Shown: piece after piece, positions 1-9,734 of the stretch
How the letters are laid out: each line of letters opens with the position of its first letter
How positions within the stretch are numbered: the stretch's first letter is position 1
Assembly (NCBI GenBank): GCA_017694875.1
Contig: JADIMG010000033.1
Span: 1-64,000, forward strand
DNA: 64,000 nt
Origin: Candidatus Gallipaludibacter merdavium
Lineage (GTDB): Bacteria > Bacteroidota > Bacteroidia > Bacteroidales > Paludibacteraceae
Direction of reading: 5' to 3'
Program-made: the position numbers and the translations under genes
The notes under the pieces: generated by a model
The model's input: the letters and a program-made list of their open reading frames with translations, nothing else
Told to the model about the DNA's origin: nothing
The model's database searches: none

Positions 1-1
1 C

Positions 2-94
2 AATATCGGAGATACGGTTCGCATCATGGAAACCCGTCCTTTGAGCAAAACAAAAAGATGGAGATTAGTTCAAATTATAGAGAGAGTTAAGTAA
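2..94 (+). CDS. rpsQ: 30S ribosomal protein S17, C-terminal part
   Basis: Partial gene cut by the left edge of the window; the last 30 codons and a TAA stop remain. The readable tail contains [18 protein letters not shown], the conserved C-terminal part of S17, a primary 16S rRNA binding protein of the small subunit. It sits two bases upstream of rplN, exactly where S17 lies in the spc operon. The upstream start cannot be seen. Confidence 0.93.
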   Translation, partial: NIGDTVRIMETRPLSKTKRWRLVQIIERVK

Positions 95-96
95 TT

Positions 97-462
97 ATGA
101 TACAACAAGAATCAAGACTTATAGTTGCGGACAACAGTGGCGCTAAAGAAGCACTTTGTATTCGTGTCTTGGGTGGTACTGGTAAGCGCTATGCAACGCT
201 GGGCGATATCATTGTCGTAGCTGTGAAAAGCGTTATCCCATCCAGCGATCTGAAAAAAGGTACGGTTTCTAAGGCTGTCGTAGTTCGTGTTAAGAAAGAA
301 GTTCGCAGACCAGATGGCTCATACATCCGTTTTGATGATAATGCTTGTGTGTTGTTAAACAATGCAGGTGAAATCAGAGGAAGCCGTATCTTCGGACCGG
401 TAGCCCGCGAATTGCGTGCAACTAATATGAAAATAATATCTCTTGCACCTGAAGTGCTCTAA
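97..462 (+). CDS. rplN: 50S ribosomal protein L14
   Basis: The 121-residue product has the usual length of L14 and begins [18 protein letters not shown], the diagnostic N-terminus of this family. L14 binds 23S rRNA and forms part of an inter-subunit bridge. The gene starts two bases after the rpsQ stop and is followed 21 bases later by rplX, the standard order of the spc operon. No Shine-Dalgarno sequence is present; the upstream bases are A/T-rich, as usual in Bacteroidota. Confidence 0.98.
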   Translation: MIQQESRLIVADNSGAKEALCIRVLGGTGKRYATLGDIIVVAVKSVIPSSDLKKGTVSKAVVVRVKKEVRRPDGSYIRFDDNACVLLNNAGEIRGSRIFGPVARELRATNMKIISLAPEVL

Positions 463-483
463 TTTATAAATAGCTAAACAACA

Positions 484-795
484 ATGAGTAAATTACATAT
501 TAAAAAAGGTGATACCGTTTTTGTTAATGCAGGTGTTGACAAAGGTAAAACGGGACGTGTGCTTGAGGTTATTGTAAAGAAGCAACGCGCTATCGTTGAA
601 GGTATCAATATGGTATCAAAAAGTACCAAGCCTAACGCAAAGAATCCACAAGGTGGAATCGTTAAACAAGAGGCACCTATTCATATCTCTAATTTGAATC
701 CTGTTGAAAACGGACGCCCTGTGAGAATAGGACGCGTACGTAATGCAGAAGGTAAATTGGTGCGTATTTCTAAGAAAACTGGTCAAGAAATCTAA
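484..795 (+). CDS. rplX: 50S ribosomal protein L24
   Basis: The 103-residue protein carries an N-terminal KOW motif (about residues 6-30, [20 protein letters not shown]) typical of L24, an early assembly protein that nucleates folding of the 23S rRNA 5' domain. Its C-terminal half holds the conserved IHISNLNPV region. It lies between rplN and rplE, three bases before the latter, so translation is probably coupled. Confidence 0.98.
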   Translation: MSKLHIKKGDTVFVNAGVDKGKTGRVLEVIVKKQRAIVEGINMVSKSTKPNAKNPQGGIVKQEAPIHISNLNPVENGRPVRIGRVRNAEGKLVRISKKTGQEI

Positions 796-798
796 CAA

Positions 799-1341
799 AT
801 GAATACAGCAAGTTTAAAACAAGATTACAAGGAGCGTATTGTTCCTATTTTGATGAAAGAGTTCGGGTACAGCACAATTATGCAAGCCCCGAAACTGGAA
901 AAAATCGTCCTTAACCAAGGTTTGGGCAGCGCTGTTGCTGATAAGAAGATTATTGAAATAGCTTTGAATGAAATGACTACCATTGCAGGACAAAAAGCGG
1001 TGGCTACTGTTTCTAGAAAAGATATTTCTAACTTCAAGTTGCGTAAAAAAATGCCTATCGGTGTACGCGTAACTTTAAGAGGTGATAGAATGTACGAATT
1101 CCTTGAACGTTTGGTACGTGTCGCTTTGCCTCGTATCCGCGACTTCAAAGGTATCAATAGCAAGATGGATGGACGCGGTAACTATACATTAGGTATTGAA
1201 GAACAAATCATCTTTCCTGAAATTAACATTGACGCTATCACCAAACTCATGGGTATGAATATCACGTTTGTTACCACAGCTAACACTGATGAAGAGGGAT
1301 TCGCATTGTTGAAAGAATTTGGTTTACCGTTTAAGAAATAA
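799..1341 (+). CDS. rplE: 50S ribosomal protein L5
   Basis: The 180-residue product matches the full length of L5, a 5S rRNA binding protein at the central protuberance. Recognisable segments are [13 protein letters not shown] (about 32-44), the [15 protein letters not shown] region near residue 91, and [11 protein letters not shown] near residue 132. The start codon follows the rplX stop by three bases. Nothing unusual is seen. Confidence 0.98.
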   Translation: MNTASLKQDYKERIVPILMKEFGYSTIMQAPKLEKIVLNQGLGSAVADKKIIEIALNEMTTIAGQKAVATVSRKDISNFKLRKKMPIGVRVTLRGDRMYEFLERLVRVALPRIRDFKGINSKMDGRGNYTLGIEEQIIFPEINIDAITKLMGMNITFVTTANTDEEGFALLKEFGLPFKK

Positions 1342-1360
1342 TTAAAAGAAGCAGTTTACA

Positions 1361-1630
1361 ATGGCAAAAGAATCAATGAAGGCTCGTGAAGTAAAGCGAG
1401 CTAAGCTTGTAGCCAAATATGCGGCAAAAAGAGCAAAATTGTTGAGTGAAGGAAATTACGAAGCTTTGCAATTGCTACCCAAAAACGCATCTCCGGTACG
1501 TTTGCACAACCGTTGCAAAATTACTGGTCGTCCAAAAGGATATATGCGTCAATTTGGTATCTCTCGTATCCAGTTCCGCGAAATGGCATCTAAAGGTTTA
1601 ATCCCAGGAGTTAAAAAAGCAAGCTGGTAA
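1361..1630 (+). CDS. rpsN: 30S ribosomal protein S14, zinc-free form
   Basis: The 89-residue protein is the long S14 type. It has the C-terminal signature [20 protein letters not shown] and the final KASW, but lacks the paired CxxC motifs of the short zinc-binding form, so it should assemble without zinc. S14 belongs to the 30S head. rpmJ and rpsD in this same operon are zinc-free variants as well. A 55-base gap separates it from rpsH. Confidence 0.97.
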   Translation: MAKESMKAREVKRAKLVAKYAAKRAKLLSEGNYEALQLLPKNASPVRLHNRCKITGRPKGYMRQFGISRIQFREMASKGLIPGVKKASW

Positions 1631-1685
1631 AATTAAAGTACTAAATATTGTCCTGCATGTCGGGATTAATTTAATTCATTTTTTT

Positions 1686-2081
1686 ATGACTGATCCAATA
1701 GCTGATTATTTAACAAGATTGCGGAATGCTATTAAAGCCAACCATCGCGTTGTTGAAGTTCCCGCATCTAATTTGAAAAAAGAAATTACAAGGATATTGT
1801 TTGAAAAAGGATATATCCTTAATTACAAGTTTGTTGAAGACGGACGTCAAGGCATCATCAAGATTGCTTTGAAGTACGACCCTGTCAACAAAGTAAACTC
1901 AATTAAAAAATTGTTGAGAGTTTCAACTCCTGGTTTGCGCCGTTATGTTGGGTATCGTGAGATGCCACGTGTGCTCAATGGTTTAGGTATTGCTATTCTT
2001 TCGACTTCAAAAGGAGTTATGACCAATAAAGAGGCAGTTGACCTCAAGATTGGCGGTGAAGTGTTGTGTTATGTTTATTAA
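1686..2081 (+). CDS. rpsH: 30S ribosomal protein S8
   Basis: The 131-residue product starts MTDPIADYLTRLRNA, the family N-terminus, and ends in the conserved STSKGVMTNKEA and GGEVLCYVY segments. S8 binds the central domain of 16S rRNA, and in E. coli it is the translational repressor of this operon; whether it regulates here is unknown. The 55-base leader between rpsN and rpsH is one of the larger gaps in the operon and ends in a T tract before the ATG. Confidence 0.98.
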   Translation: MTDPIADYLTRLRNAIKANHRVVEVPASNLKKEITRILFEKGYILNYKFVEDGRQGIIKIALKYDPVNKVNSIKKLLRVSTPGLRRYVGYREMPRVLNGLGIAILSTSKGVMTNKEAVDLKIGGEVLCYVY

Positions 2082-2082
2082 T

Positions 2083-2088
2083 AGGAGG
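2083..2088 (+). promoter_or_regulatory. Perfect Shine-Dalgarno sequence AGGAGG before rplF
   Basis: AGGAGG lies eight bases before the rplF ATG. Most other starts in the window have only A-rich leaders, as expected for Bacteroidota, whose ribosomes hardly use Shine-Dalgarno pairing. This makes the site stand out, although chance is possible. Confidence 0.6.
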
Positions 2089-2096
2089 ATTGAGTT

Positions 2097-2648
2097 ATGT
2101 CAAGAATAGGAAAATTACCGGTTAACATACCCGCAGGAGTAACTGTTGTCGTAAAAGATAATCTCGTGACTGTAAAAGGTCCTAAAGGCGAATTGACACA
2201 AACAATCCATAACAACATTAAAGTTGAAGTGGAAGGAAATGTTTGTAGAGTTATCCGTCCCGATGATGAAAAGGAGAATAGAGCAATGCATGGTTTATAT
2301 CGTGCGTTGATTCATAATATGGTTGTAGGAGTATCTGAAGGCTATAAGAAAGTTCTTGAGTTAGTAGGTGTAGGTTATCGTGTTTCTAACCAAGGTCAAA
2401 TCTTGGAATTTGCTTTAGGTTATACTCACCCTATCTATTTGGGATTGCCAAAGGAGATTAAGGTTGAAACAAAGAGTGAACGTAACCAAAATCCTATCGT
2501 TATACTTGAAAGTTGTGATAAACAATTGCTTGGCCAAGTGTGTGCAAAGATTCGTTCATTCCGCAAACCTGAACCTTATAAAGGTAAAGGCGTTAAGTTC
2601 CAAGGCGAAGTTCTTCGTCGCAAGGCTGGCAAGTCTGCAGGTAAATAA
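2097..2648 (+). CDS. rplF: 50S ribosomal protein L6
   Basis: The 183-residue protein has the duplicated L6 fold. It begins [15 protein letters not shown] and ends with the signature [10 protein letters not shown] followed by a basic tail. L6 binds 23S rRNA helix 97 near the factor-binding site. It follows rpsH by 15 bases and is preceded by a perfect AGGAGG at 2083-2088, rare in this phylum. Confidence 0.98.
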   Translation: MSRIGKLPVNIPAGVTVVVKDNLVTVKGPKGELTQTIHNNIKVEVEGNVCRVIRPDDEKENRAMHGLYRALIHNMVVGVSEGYKKVLELVGVGYRVSNQGQILEFALGYTHPIYLGLPKEIKVETKSERNQNPIVILESCDKQLLGQVCAKIRSFRKPEPYKGKGVKFQGEVLRRKAGKSAGK

Positions 2649-2665
2649 TTTTAAAAAGAAGACTT

Positions 2666-3010
2666 ATGAATAAGAAAATAGCAAGAAGACTCAAAATAAA
2701 AGCTTATATTCGAAGCAAAATTTCGGGTACAGCTCAAAAACCACGCTTGACAGTATTTCGTAGTAACTGTCAAATCTATGCCCAAGTAATTGATGATGTA
2801 CAGGGAAAAACTTTAGCTTCTGCATCTTCTTTGGGCATCAAAGATAAAATGACAAAATCTGAGCAGGCTGCAAAAGTTGGTGCTTTGCTGGCACAGAATG
2901 CTAAGGCTGCTGGTATTACAGAAGTAGTATTTGACCGTAATGGCTATTTGTATCACGGTAGAGTTAAACAATTGGCAGATGCTGCACGCGAAGCCGGTCT
3001 TAAATTTTAA
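2666..3010 (+). CDS. rplR: 50S ribosomal protein L18
   Basis: The 114-residue product carries the L18 features [18 protein letters not shown] (about 27-44) and the C-terminal [21 protein letters not shown]18 binds 5S rRNA together with L5 and helps place it in the large subunit. It lies between rplF and rpsE, with a five-base gap to rpsE. Confidence 0.97.
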   Translation: MNKKIARRLKIKAYIRSKISGTAQKPRLTVFRSNCQIYAQVIDDVQGKTLASASSLGIKDKMTKSEQAAKVGALLAQNAKAAGITEVVFDRNGYLYHGRVKQLADAAREAGLKF

Positions 3011-3015
3011 TTAGT

Positions 3016-3537
3016 ATGGCGACAAATAATATGAACAGAGTAAAATCAACAAGTGATCTGGAACTTAAGGACAGATTGGTAGCCGTTAACCGTGTTACTA
3101 AAGTAACGAAAGGTGGCCGTACTTTCAGCTTCGCAGCTATCGTTGTTGTTGGTTCCGAAGATGGTGTTATCGGATGGGGATTAGGAAAAGCAAGTGAAGT
3201 TACCGCTGCAATCGCTAAGGGTACTGAGGCTGCTAAGAAAAATCTTATCAAGGTGCCGGTAATCAAAGGAACTATTCCGCACGAACAATATGCTAAATTC
3301 GGTGGAGCAAAAGTTTATTTGCAACCAGCTTCTCATGGTACAGGTGTAAAGGCCGGTGGTGCTATGCGTGCTGTTCTTGAAAGTGTTGGTATTACCGACG
3401 TATTGGCAAAATCAAAAGGTTCTTCGAACCCTCACAACTTGGTTAAGGCTACCGTGTTGGCTTTAAGTGAATTGCGTGATGCTCGTACCGTAGCTCAAAA
3501 CAGAGGTGTTTCGTTGGACGTAGTGTTTAATGGATAA
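3016..3537 (+). CDS. rpsE: 30S ribosomal protein S5
   Basis: The 173-residue protein contains the S5 double-stranded RNA-binding region with [20 protein letters not shown] (about 28-47) and the C-terminal domain with [17 protein letters not shown]5 sits near the decoding site and mRNA entry channel. It begins [11 protein letters not shown]; the second Met at residue 6 is an alternative start. It is followed 11 bases later by rpmD. Confidence 0.98.
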   Translation: MATNNMNRVKSTSDLELKDRLVAVNRVTKVTKGGRTFSFAAIVVVGSEDGVIGWGLGKASEVTAAIAKGTEAAKKNLIKVPVIKGTIPHEQYAKFGGAKVYLQPASHGTGVKAGGAMRAVLESVGITDVLAKSKGSSNPHNLVKATVLALSELRDARTVAQNRGVSLDVVFNG

Positions 3538-3548
3538 AACTTTTGAAT

Positions 3549-3725
3549 ATGGCAACTATTAAAATACAACAAGTAAAGAGCATTATCAAATGCCCAGTTG
3601 ACCAAAAAAGAACGATGGCCGCTTTGGGCTTGAAAAAAATGAATGCTGTTGTAGAACACGAAGCTACACCGCAGATTATGGGCATGGTAAAAAAAGTGCA
3701 CCACTTGGTAAAGATAGTAGATTGA
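3549..3725 (+). CDS. rpmD: 50S ribosomal protein L30
   Basis: This small 58-residue protein begins MATIKIQQVKSIIKCP and ends HHLVKIVD, both typical of L30. I place the start at the ATG at 3549; an upstream in-frame TTG at 3543 would add only two residues and is unlikely. It occupies the normal L30 position between rpsE and rplO. Confidence 0.96.
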   Translation: MATIKIQQVKSIIKCPVDQKRTMAALGLKKMNAVVEHEATPQIMGMVKKVHHLVKIVD

Positions 3726-3755
3726 TTATTAATTTGAGATTAAAAACTTAATAAT

Positions 3756-4202
3756 ATGGATTTAAGTAATTTGCAGCCTGCTTTAGGCTCTGTTAAGACA
3801 CGCAAACGTGTAGGACGTGGTTCTGGTTCTGGACTGGGAGGTACTTCTACTCGTGGTCATAAAGGAGCTAAATCACGTTCAGGCTATTCAAAGAAAATCG
3901 GGTTTGAAGGTGGACAGATGCCAATTCAACGCCGTTTGCCTAAATTTGGCTTCAAAAACCTGAATAGAGTAGAATATAAAGCTGTTAACCTTTCTGTCTT
4001 AGAAGCTTTGGCAACAGCAAACAAACTCACTAAAGTAACTTTGGACGATTTGCGTACTGCTGGATATATCGCAAAATCAGCTAAAGTGAAAATTTTGGCA
4101 AATGGTGCTCTAACTAAAAAATTGGACGTAGAAGCCCATGCATTTTCTAAAGCAGCAGAGGAAGCAATAACTGCTTTGGGTGGAACTATAGTAAAATTGT
4201 AG
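3756..4202 (+). CDS. rplO: 50S ribosomal protein L15
   Basis: The 148-residue product has the glycine/arginine-rich L15 N-terminus (KRVGRGSGSGLGGTSTRGHK, about 17-36) that threads into 23S rRNA, followed by the GFEGGQMPIQRRLPKFGF signature. It precedes secY by three bases, the classic rplO-secY pairing. Confidence 0.98.
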   Translation: MDLSNLQPALGSVKTRKRVGRGSGSGLGGTSTRGHKGAKSRSGYSKKIGFEGGQMPIQRRLPKFGFKNLNRVEYKAVNLSVLEALATANKLTKVTLDDLRTAGYIAKSAKVKILANGALTKKLDVEAHAFSKAAEEAITALGGTIVKL

Positions 4203-4205
4203 TCT

Positions 4206-5540
4206 ATGAAACTCATTGAAACCGTAAAGAATATCTGGAAGATAGAAGACCTTCGTAAACGTTTGATCACGACTTTCCTCTTTGTCCTGGTTTATCGTTT
4301 CGGGTCCTTTATCGTACTTCCCGGTATAGATCCTTCTGCTTTGACTGAATTGCAAGAACAGACAAGTGGTGGTTTGATGGCTTTGCTGGATATGTTTTCC
4401 GGTGGAGCCTTCTCCAATGCATCTATTTTTGCATTGGGTATCATGCCATACATTACAGCCTCAATTGTGATACAATTGCTTACAATTGCAGTGCCTTACT
4501 TCCAGAAGTTACAGCGTGAAGGTGAAAGTGGTCATCGCAAGATCAATCAGATAACACGTTACCTGACTGTTATTATACTTTTGGTACAGGGGCCTTCATA
4601 TTTGGTGAATTTAAGTGTACAATTGGCACATGCGGGTTCTGCACTTCCAGCTGGAATATGGTTCAAAATTTATTCAACAATCATATTGTGTGCAGGCTCA
4701 ATGTTTGTTATGTGGTTAGGAGAACGCATCACAGATAAAGGTATAGGTAATGGCATTTCGTTCATCATCTTGATTGGTATTATTGCTCGATTCCCGGCAG
4801 CTGTTATTCAAGAATTCGTTTCTCGTTTGAATGATGCCGGCGGTGGATTGATTATGTTCTTGCTTGAGATTGTTTTCTTGTTGGTTGTGATTGCTTTGTC
4901 AATACTTCTTGTACAAGGAACACGTCGTATTCCTGTTCAGTACGCTAAGCGTATTGTAGGCAATATGCAATATGGAGGTGTTAGACAATTTATTCCTTTA
5001 AAAGTAAATGCAGCCAATGTTATGCCTATCATTTTTGCACAGGCAATTATGCTTATTCCTATTACACTCGTAGGATTTGCAAATTCCCAGAATGCAGCAG
5101 GCTTCATTGGAGCGTTTATGGATAACACCGGTTTTTGGTATAACTTGGTGTTCGCTGTCCTGATTATTCTGTTCACCTATTTCTACACAGCAATCATCAT
5201 TAACCCTGTGCAGATGGCTGAACAAATGAAACAGAACAATGGTTTTATTCCTGGTGTAAAGCCTGGAAAAAAGACGGCCGAGTATATCGAAACCATTATG
5301 TCTAGAATTACCTTGCCGGGATCAATATTCTTGGCAATTGTAGCTATTTTACCTGCTTTTGCATCCTTATTGGGTATTACCCGTGAGTTTGCTCAGTTTT
5401 TTGGGGGAACTTCATTGCTGATTCTTGTAGGCGTTGTTTTGGATACATTACAACAGATAGAGAGCCATTTGTTAAATCGTCACTATGACGGCTTGCTGGA
5501 ATCGGGAAGAATTAAAGGCCGTGTAGGAGCAGCTTATTAA
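4206..5540 (+). CDS. secY: Preprotein translocase channel subunit SecY
   Basis: The 444-residue protein is the ten-helix inner membrane channel that exports unfolded preproteins with SecE and SecG. Diagnostic segments are RFGSFIVLPGIDP near residue 32, FALGIMPYITASIVIQLL near residue 75, and the cytoplasmic loop with GIGNGISFIILIGI near residue 180. The C-terminal loop carries NNGFIPGVKPGKKTAEYI. It is co-transcribed with the ribosomal genes and is followed four bases later by map. All signal-peptide proteins in this window, including lipoproteins and T9SS cargo, would first pass through this channel. Confidence 0.98.
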   Translation: MKLIETVKNIWKIEDLRKRLITTFLFVLVYRFGSFIVLPGIDPSALTELQEQTSGGLMALLDMFSGGAFSNASIFALGIMPYITASIVIQLLTIAVPYFQKLQREGESGHRKINQITRYLTVIILLVQGPSYLVNLSVQLAHAGSALPAGIWFKIYSTIILCAGSMFVMWLGERITDKGIGNGISFIILIGIIARFPAAVIQEFVSRLNDAGGGLIMFLLEIVFLLVVIALSILLVQGTRRIPVQYAKRIVGNMQYGGVRQFIPLKVNAANVMPIIFAQAIMLIPITLVGFANSQNAAGFIGAFMDNTGFWYNLVFAVLIILFTYFYTAIIINPVQMAEQMKQNNGFIPGVKPGKKTAEYIETIMSRITLPGSIFLAIVAILPAFASLLGITREFAQFFGGTSLLILVGVVLDTLQQIESHLLNRHYDGLLESGRIKGRVGAAY

Positions 5541-5544
5541 TACT

Positions 5545-6330
5545 ATGATTTTTCTGAAGACAGATGAAGAAATAGAATTACTTCGCGAGAGTAATTTACT
5601 TATCGGGAGCACCTTGGCAGAATTGGCCAAGGTGATTGCTCCTGGCATTACAACCTTGCAATTGGATAAGATTGCTTATGAATTTATTAAGGATCATGGT
5701 GCTGAACCGGGTTTCCTTGGTTATGATGGCTATCCAAATTCCATTTGTACCTCTGTTAATGAGCAGATTGTTCATGGTATCCCTTCCAGTAAAATGGTAT
5801 TGAAGGAAGGTGATATCGTTTCTGTAGATTGTGGCGTGTATAAAAATGGTTTTCATGGCGATTCTGCCTATACGTTCTGTGTTGGAGACGTTAAACCGGA
5901 AATCCTTCGCTTATTGAAAACTACAAAGGAAGCCTTATACAAGGGAATTGAACAGGCACTTCCAGGACGCCGTATAGGTGATATAGGAAATGCTATTCAA
6001 ACCTATTGTGAGTCTGCTGGATATTCTGTTGTACGGGAATTGGTGGGGCATGGTGTAGGACACGATATGCACGAGGCACCTGAAGTTCCTAATTACGGAA
6101 GAAAAGGAAATGGTATCGTTCTTAAGCAAGGTATGACCATTGCTATTGAACCCATGATTGTTATGGGTAGGCGGCATGTCTATTTTGAAAATGACGGCTG
6201 GACCGTCAGGACGCTTGATAGAATGCCTGCTGCGCACTTCGAACATTCGATTGCAATTCGTCAGGGAAGAGCTGATATATTATCTTCATTTGAGGAAATT
6301 GAAAAGGTATTAGGTAATAGAGCAATTTAA
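5545..6330 (+). CDS. map: Methionine aminopeptidase, type I
   Basis: The 261-residue enzyme removes the initiator Met from nascent proteins. The dinuclear metal ligands of the family are visible: Asp in [19 protein letters not shown] (two Asp), His in [12 protein letters not shown], Glu in IEPM and Glu in FEHSIAI. The length fits the short type I enzyme without an N-terminal zinc finger. It lies between secY and infA, a common arrangement. The last codons are two bases from the infA ATG, so the genes are probably translationally coupled. Confidence 0.97.
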   Translation: MIFLKTDEEIELLRESNLLIGSTLAELAKVIAPGITTLQLDKIAYEFIKDHGAEPGFLGYDGYPNSICTSVNEQIVHGIPSSKMVLKEGDIVSVDCGVYKNGFHGDSAYTFCVGDVKPEILRLLKTTKEALYKGIEQALPGRRIGDIGNAIQTYCESAGYSVVRELVGHGVGHDMHEAPEVPNYGRKGNGIVLKQGMTIAIEPMIVMGRRHVYFENDGWTVRTLDRMPAAHFEHSIAIRQGRADILSSFEEIEKVLGNRAI

Positions 6331-6331
6331 T

Positions 6332-6550
6332 ATGGCAAAACAAGCAGCTATTGAACAAGATGGAACCATTCTGGAGGCATTGTCTAATGCGATGTTTCGT
6401 GTGGAACTCGAAAATGGGCATGTAATTACTGCTCATATCTCCGGGAAGATGAGAATGCATTATATTAGAATCTTGCCGGGAGATAAGGTAAAGGTAGAAA
6501 TGTCTCCCTATGATTTATCGAAAGGAAGAATTTCGTTTAGGTACAAATAA
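6332..6550 (+). CDS. infA: Translation initiation factor IF-1
   Basis: The 72-residue OB-fold protein starts [17 protein letters not shown] and contains [20 protein letters not shown] and the [15 protein letters not shown] ending, all diagnostic of IF-1. IF-1 binds the ribosomal A site and helps IF-2 and IF-3 during initiation. It begins one base after the map stop codon. Confidence 0.98.
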   Translation: MAKQAAIEQDGTILEALSNAMFRVELENGHVITAHISGKMRMHYIRILPGDKVKVEMSPYDLSKGRISFRYK

Positions 6551-6562
6551 AAGAATAAACTC

Positions 6563-6679
6563 ATGAAAGTAAGAGCTTCAATTAAAAAGCGCAGTGCAGA
6601 CTGCAAGATGGTTCGCAGAAAGGGCCGTCTTTATGTAATCAACAAAAAAAATCCTAAGTATAAACAACGTCAAGGATAG
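6563..6679 (+). CDS. rpmJ: 50S ribosomal protein L36, zinc-free form
   Basis: This 38-residue gene begins [11 protein letters not shown] and ends PKYKQRQG, which is L36. In the zinc-binding form the ligands are Cys11, Cys14, Cys27 and a His near position 33. Here those positions are Ser, Cys, Asn and Tyr, so only one ligand remains and zinc cannot be bound. The gene lies 12 bases after infA and 31 bases before rpsM, its usual place. Confidence 0.96.
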   Translation: MKVRASIKKRSADCKMVRRKGRLYVINKKNPKYKQRQG

Positions 6680-6710
6680 TAGGATAAACCAGTAAATTTA
6701 ATAAGTAATT

Positions 6711-7091
6711 ATGGCTATAAGAATTGTCGGAGTAGATTTGCCCCAAAATAAGCGCGGGGAAGTCGGGTTGACTTATATCTACGGAATAGGTCGCAGTAGT
6801 GCAAAAAAAATTTTGGAAAAGGCAGGTGTTGACATCAACATCAAAGTAAAAGATTGGACTGACGACCAAGCTGCTAAGATCCGTGAAATCATCGGTACTG
6901 AGTATAAAGTTGAAGGTGATTTGCGTTCTGAGGTACAGTTGAACATCAAGCGCTTGATGGACATTGGTTGTTATCGTGGAGTTCGTCACCGTATTGGTTT
7001 GCCAGTGCGTGGACAAAGCACTAAAAATAATGCTCGTACACGTAAAGGTAAGAAGAAAACGGTTGCAAATAAGAAGAAAGCAACGAAATAA
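6711..7091 (+). CDS. rpsM: 30S ribosomal protein S13
   Basis: The 126-residue protein begins [15 protein letters not shown] and contains the helix-hairpin-helix [13 protein letters not shown] and the C-terminal [20 protein letters not shown] that contacts tRNA and 16S rRNA. The tail is strongly basic, with several KKK stretches. It starts the alpha-operon part of the cluster and is followed 42 bases later by rpsK. Confidence 0.98.
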   Translation: MAIRIVGVDLPQNKRGEVGLTYIYGIGRSSAKKILEKAGVDINIKVKDWTDDQAAKIREIIGTEYKVEGDLRSEVQLNIKRLMDIGCYRGVRHRIGLPVRGQSTKNNARTRKGKKKTVANKKKATK

Positions 7092-7133
7092 TCTAAACTG
7101 TTGCGGATTTTAGAAGTATAAATTATTTATAAT

Positions 7134-7523
7134 ATGGCAAAGAAAACAGTAGCAACAAAGAAACGAGTTGTAAAAGTGGATGGTATCGGCCAGCTCCATG
7201 TTCACTCATCTTTTAATAATGTGATTGTTACTATCGCAAATAGCGAAGGACAAGTTATTTCATGGTCTTCCGCAGGAAAAATGGGATTCCGTGGCTCAAA
7301 GAAAAATACTCCTTATGCAGCTCAGATGGCTGCACAAGATTGTGCAAAGGTTGCTTATGACCTTGGCTTGAGAAAAGTTAAGGCTTATGTAAAAGGACCA
7401 GGTAATGGACGTGAATCAGCAATTCGTACATGCCATGGAGCAGGTATTGAAGTTGTGGAAATTGTTGATGTTACTCCATTACCACACAACGGATGTCGTC
7501 CTCCAAAACGTAGAAGAGTATAG
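7134..7523 (+). CDS. rpsK: 30S ribosomal protein S11
   Basis: The 129-residue product contains [20 protein letters not shown] and ends with [11 protein letters not shown], both diagnostic of S11, a platform protein that contacts the mRNA path at the E site. The N-terminal extension is Lys-rich. It lies between rpsM and rpsD. Confidence 0.98.
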   Translation: MAKKTVATKKRVVKVDGIGQLHVHSSFNNVIVTIANSEGQVISWSSAGKMGFRGSKKNTPYAAQMAAQDCAKVAYDLGLRKVKAYVKGPGNGRESAIRTCHGAGIEVVEIVDVTPLPHNGCRPPKRRRV

Positions 7524-7549
7524 TTTAACTTTTAAAAAAGAGAAAGAAA

Positions 7550-8155
7550 ATGGCAAGATATATTGGACCTAAATCAAAAATTGCCCGTAAATTTGGTGAA
7601 CCCATTTTTGGAGCTGATAAAGTTTTGACAAAGAAGAACTATCCTCCCGGACAACATGGACAAAACAGACGCCGCAAAACTTCTGAATATGGTATTCAGT
7701 TGCGTGAAAAACAAAAAGCAAAATACACCTATGGCGTTTTGGAAAGACAATTTAGAATCCTTTTCGAAAAAGCTCAACGTACTAAAGGTATTACCGGTGA
7801 AGTTTTGCTTCAATTGCTTGAATCACGCCTTGATAATGTTGTTTATCGTTTAGGCTTGGCTAAAACACGTGCTGCTGCGCGTCAATTGGTAAGCCACAGA
7901 CATATTACATTGGATGGTAAGGTTGTAAATATCCCTTCCTGCCATGTAAAACCTGGACAGGTAGTCGGTGTTCGTGAAAAGGCTAAGTCTTTGGAAGTAA
8001 TCCTTGATTCCTTGGCTGGATTTAATCACAGCAAATATCCTTGGATTGAGTGGAATGAGGCCTCTCTTGCTGGTACTTTCTTGCACGTTCCTGCACGTGA
8101 AGATATACCTGAAAATATCAAAGAGCAATTAATCGTTGAGTTGTACTCTAAATAA
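7550..8155 (+). CDS. rpsD: 30S ribosomal protein S4, zinc-free form
   Basis: The 201-residue protein begins [18 protein letters not shown] and contains the S4 RNA-binding domain ([20 protein letters not shown], about 92-111). S4 nucleates 16S rRNA folding. The four-cysteine zinc site found near the N-terminus of zinc-type S4 is absent, in keeping with zinc-free S14 and L36 in this operon. It sits eight bases before rpoA. Confidence 0.98.
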   Translation: MARYIGPKSKIARKFGEPIFGADKVLTKKNYPPGQHGQNRRRKTSEYGIQLREKQKAKYTYGVLERQFRILFEKAQRTKGITGEVLLQLLESRLDNVVYRLGLAKTRAAARQLVSHRHITLDGKVVNIPSCHVKPGQVVGVREKAKSLEVILDSLAGFNHSKYPWIEWNEASLAGTFLHVPAREDIPENIKEQLIVELYSK

Positions 8156-8163
8156 TAAGATTC

Positions 8164-9156
8164 ATGGCAATATTAGCATTTCAAAAACCAGAAAAAGTAA
8201 TCATGTTGGAGTCCTCTCCATTCAAAGGTGCTTTTGAATTCAGACCACTCGAACCTGGTTATGGAATTACGATCGGTAATGCTTTGCGCCGTATTCTTTT
8301 ATCTTCTTTAGAGGGATATGCTATTACGTCGATAAAGATTAGTGGCGTTGATCATGAGTTTGCCACTATTCCAGGAGTGATAGACGATGTAACTAACATG
8401 ATTCTGGCTCTCAAACAGATACGTTTTAAAAGTATTGTTGACGATGCTGAAGGAGAAGTAGTTACAGTGGAGTTGTCAAACGCTAAAGAGTTTACGGCCG
8501 GCGATATCAGCAAGCACTTGACTAATTTTGAGGTTTTAAATCCAGAATTGGTAATCTGTAGAATGGATGAAAGTGCCCATTTTACCATTGAACTTACGAT
8601 TAATAAGGGTCGTGGTTATGTGCCTGCAGATGAAAATCGTGTCCCCAATGCGGAAATAGGTATCATTCCTATTGATTCTATTTACACTCCTATCCGTAAT
8701 GTGAAGTATACGATTGAACCCTATCGTGTTGAGCAAAAAACGGATTATGAGAAGTTGGTGTTGGAAATAACAACTGATGGTTCTATTCATCCGAAGGAAG
8801 CCCTGAAAGAAGCGGCTAAAATCTTGATTTTCCATTTTATGCTTTTCTCTGATGAGAAGATTATGATTGAAAAACAAGAGGGTGATGTGAACGAGGATTT
8901 TGATGAAGAAGTATTGCATATGCGCCAATTGCTTAAAACACGTTTGGTTGACATGGACCTTTCTGTTCGTGCACTGAATTGTTTGAAAGCTGCCGATGTA
9001 GATACTTTAGGTCAATTGGTAAGTTTCCATCGTAATGATTTGTTGAAGTTCCGTAACTTCGGCAAAAAATCTTTGACCGAGTTGGATGAGGTATTGGAAA
9101 AATATAACTTGTCTTTCGGTATGGATATTTCTAAATATAAATTAGACAAGGAATAA
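8164..9156 (+). CDS. rpoA: RNA polymerase alpha subunit
   Basis: The 330-residue protein has the N-terminal dimerisation domain ([20 protein letters not shown] near residue 22) that nucleates RNA polymerase assembly, and a C-terminal domain with helix-hairpin-helix elements ([19 protein letters not shown] and [13 protein letters not shown]) that binds upstream DNA and activators. It lies between rpsD and rplQ as in the alpha operon and is separated from rplQ by two bases. Confidence 0.98.
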   Translation: MAILAFQKPEKVIMLESSPFKGAFEFRPLEPGYGITIGNALRRILLSSLEGYAITSIKISGVDHEFATIPGVIDDVTNMILALKQIRFKSIVDDAEGEVVTVELSNAKEFTAGDISKHLTNFEVLNPELVICRMDESAHFTIELTINKGRGYVPADENRVPNAEIGIIPIDSIYTPIRNVKYTIEPYRVEQKTDYEKLVLEITTDGSIHPKEALKEAAKILIFHFMLFSDEKIMIEKQEGDVNEDFDEEVLHMRQLLKTRLVDMDLSVRALNCLKAADVDTLGQLVSFHRNDLLKFRNFGKKSLTELDEVLEKYNLSFGMDISKYKLDKE

Positions 9157-9158
9157 AA

Positions 9159-9620
9159 ATGAGACACAATAAGAAATTCAATCATTTAGGAAGAACTGCT
9201 TCGCATCGTAGAGCTATGCTGTCTAATATGGCTTGCTCTTTGGTTAAGCATAAAAGAATAGCCACAACCTTGGCAAAAGCAAAGGCTTTGCGTGTATATG
9301 TTGAGCCAATTTTGACACGCGCTAAAGAGGACACAATGAATAATCGCCGTTTGGCTTTCTCTTTGTTGAAAGACAAAACAGTGGTTACTGAGTTGTTCCG
9401 TGAAGTAGGAGGTAAAATTGCAGACCGCCCAGGTGGTTATACCCGTATCTTGCGTACAGGCTTCAGAAAGGGAGATGCTGCTGAGATGTGCATCATTGAG
9501 TTGGTTGATTACAATGAAAACATGTTGAAGGCTAAAGCTCCTAAGAAAGCAACCCGTACGCGTCGTTCTTCAAAGAAAACTGCTGAGAAACCAGCAGAGG
9601 AAGTTAAGACGGAAGAATAA
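9159..9620 (+). CDS. rplQ: 50S ribosomal protein L17 with extended basic tail
   Basis: The first 117 or so residues are canonical L17: [20 protein letters not shown], then the central [18 protein letters not shown] region and [20 protein letters not shown]. About 35 additional C-terminal residues rich in Lys, Ala and Glu follow, giving 153 residues in total; such extensions are common in Bacteroidota. It is the last gene of the operon and is followed by an intrinsic terminator at 9642-9670. Confidence 0.97.
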   Translation: MRHNKKFNHLGRTASHRRAMLSNMACSLVKHKRIATTLAKAKALRVYVEPILTRAKEDTMNNRRLAFSLLKDKTVVTELFREVGGKIADRPGGYTRILRTGFRKGDAAEMCIIELVDYNENMLKAKAPKKATRTRRSSKKTAEKPAEEVKTEE

Positions 9621-9641
9621 CAGGTAGATTCTTATAATAGT

Positions 9642-9670
9642 AAGAGCCTACATTATTGTAGGCTCTTTTC
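9642..9670 (+). terminator. Intrinsic terminator of the ribosomal operon
   Basis: An 11-bp perfect stem (9642-9652 with 9657-9667) around a four-base loop runs into a T tract 22 bases after rplQ. It separates the translation operon from the next gene. Confidence 0.9.
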
Positions 9671-9682
9671 TTTTATTGCCTG

Positions 9683-9714
9683 TTTGTTTTGTTGTTGATT
9701 TATTGCTATATTTG
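9683..9714 (+). promoter_or_regulatory. Bacteroidota-type promoter before the 9735 gene
   Basis: TTTG at 9683-9686 and TATATTTG at 9707-9714 are 20 bases apart, matching the phylum consensus TTTG-N19/21-TAnnTTTG. Transcription would start near 9721, leaving a leader of only about 14 bases. Confidence 0.75.
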
Positions 9715-9734
9715 CGCAACAAATACTACTCATC

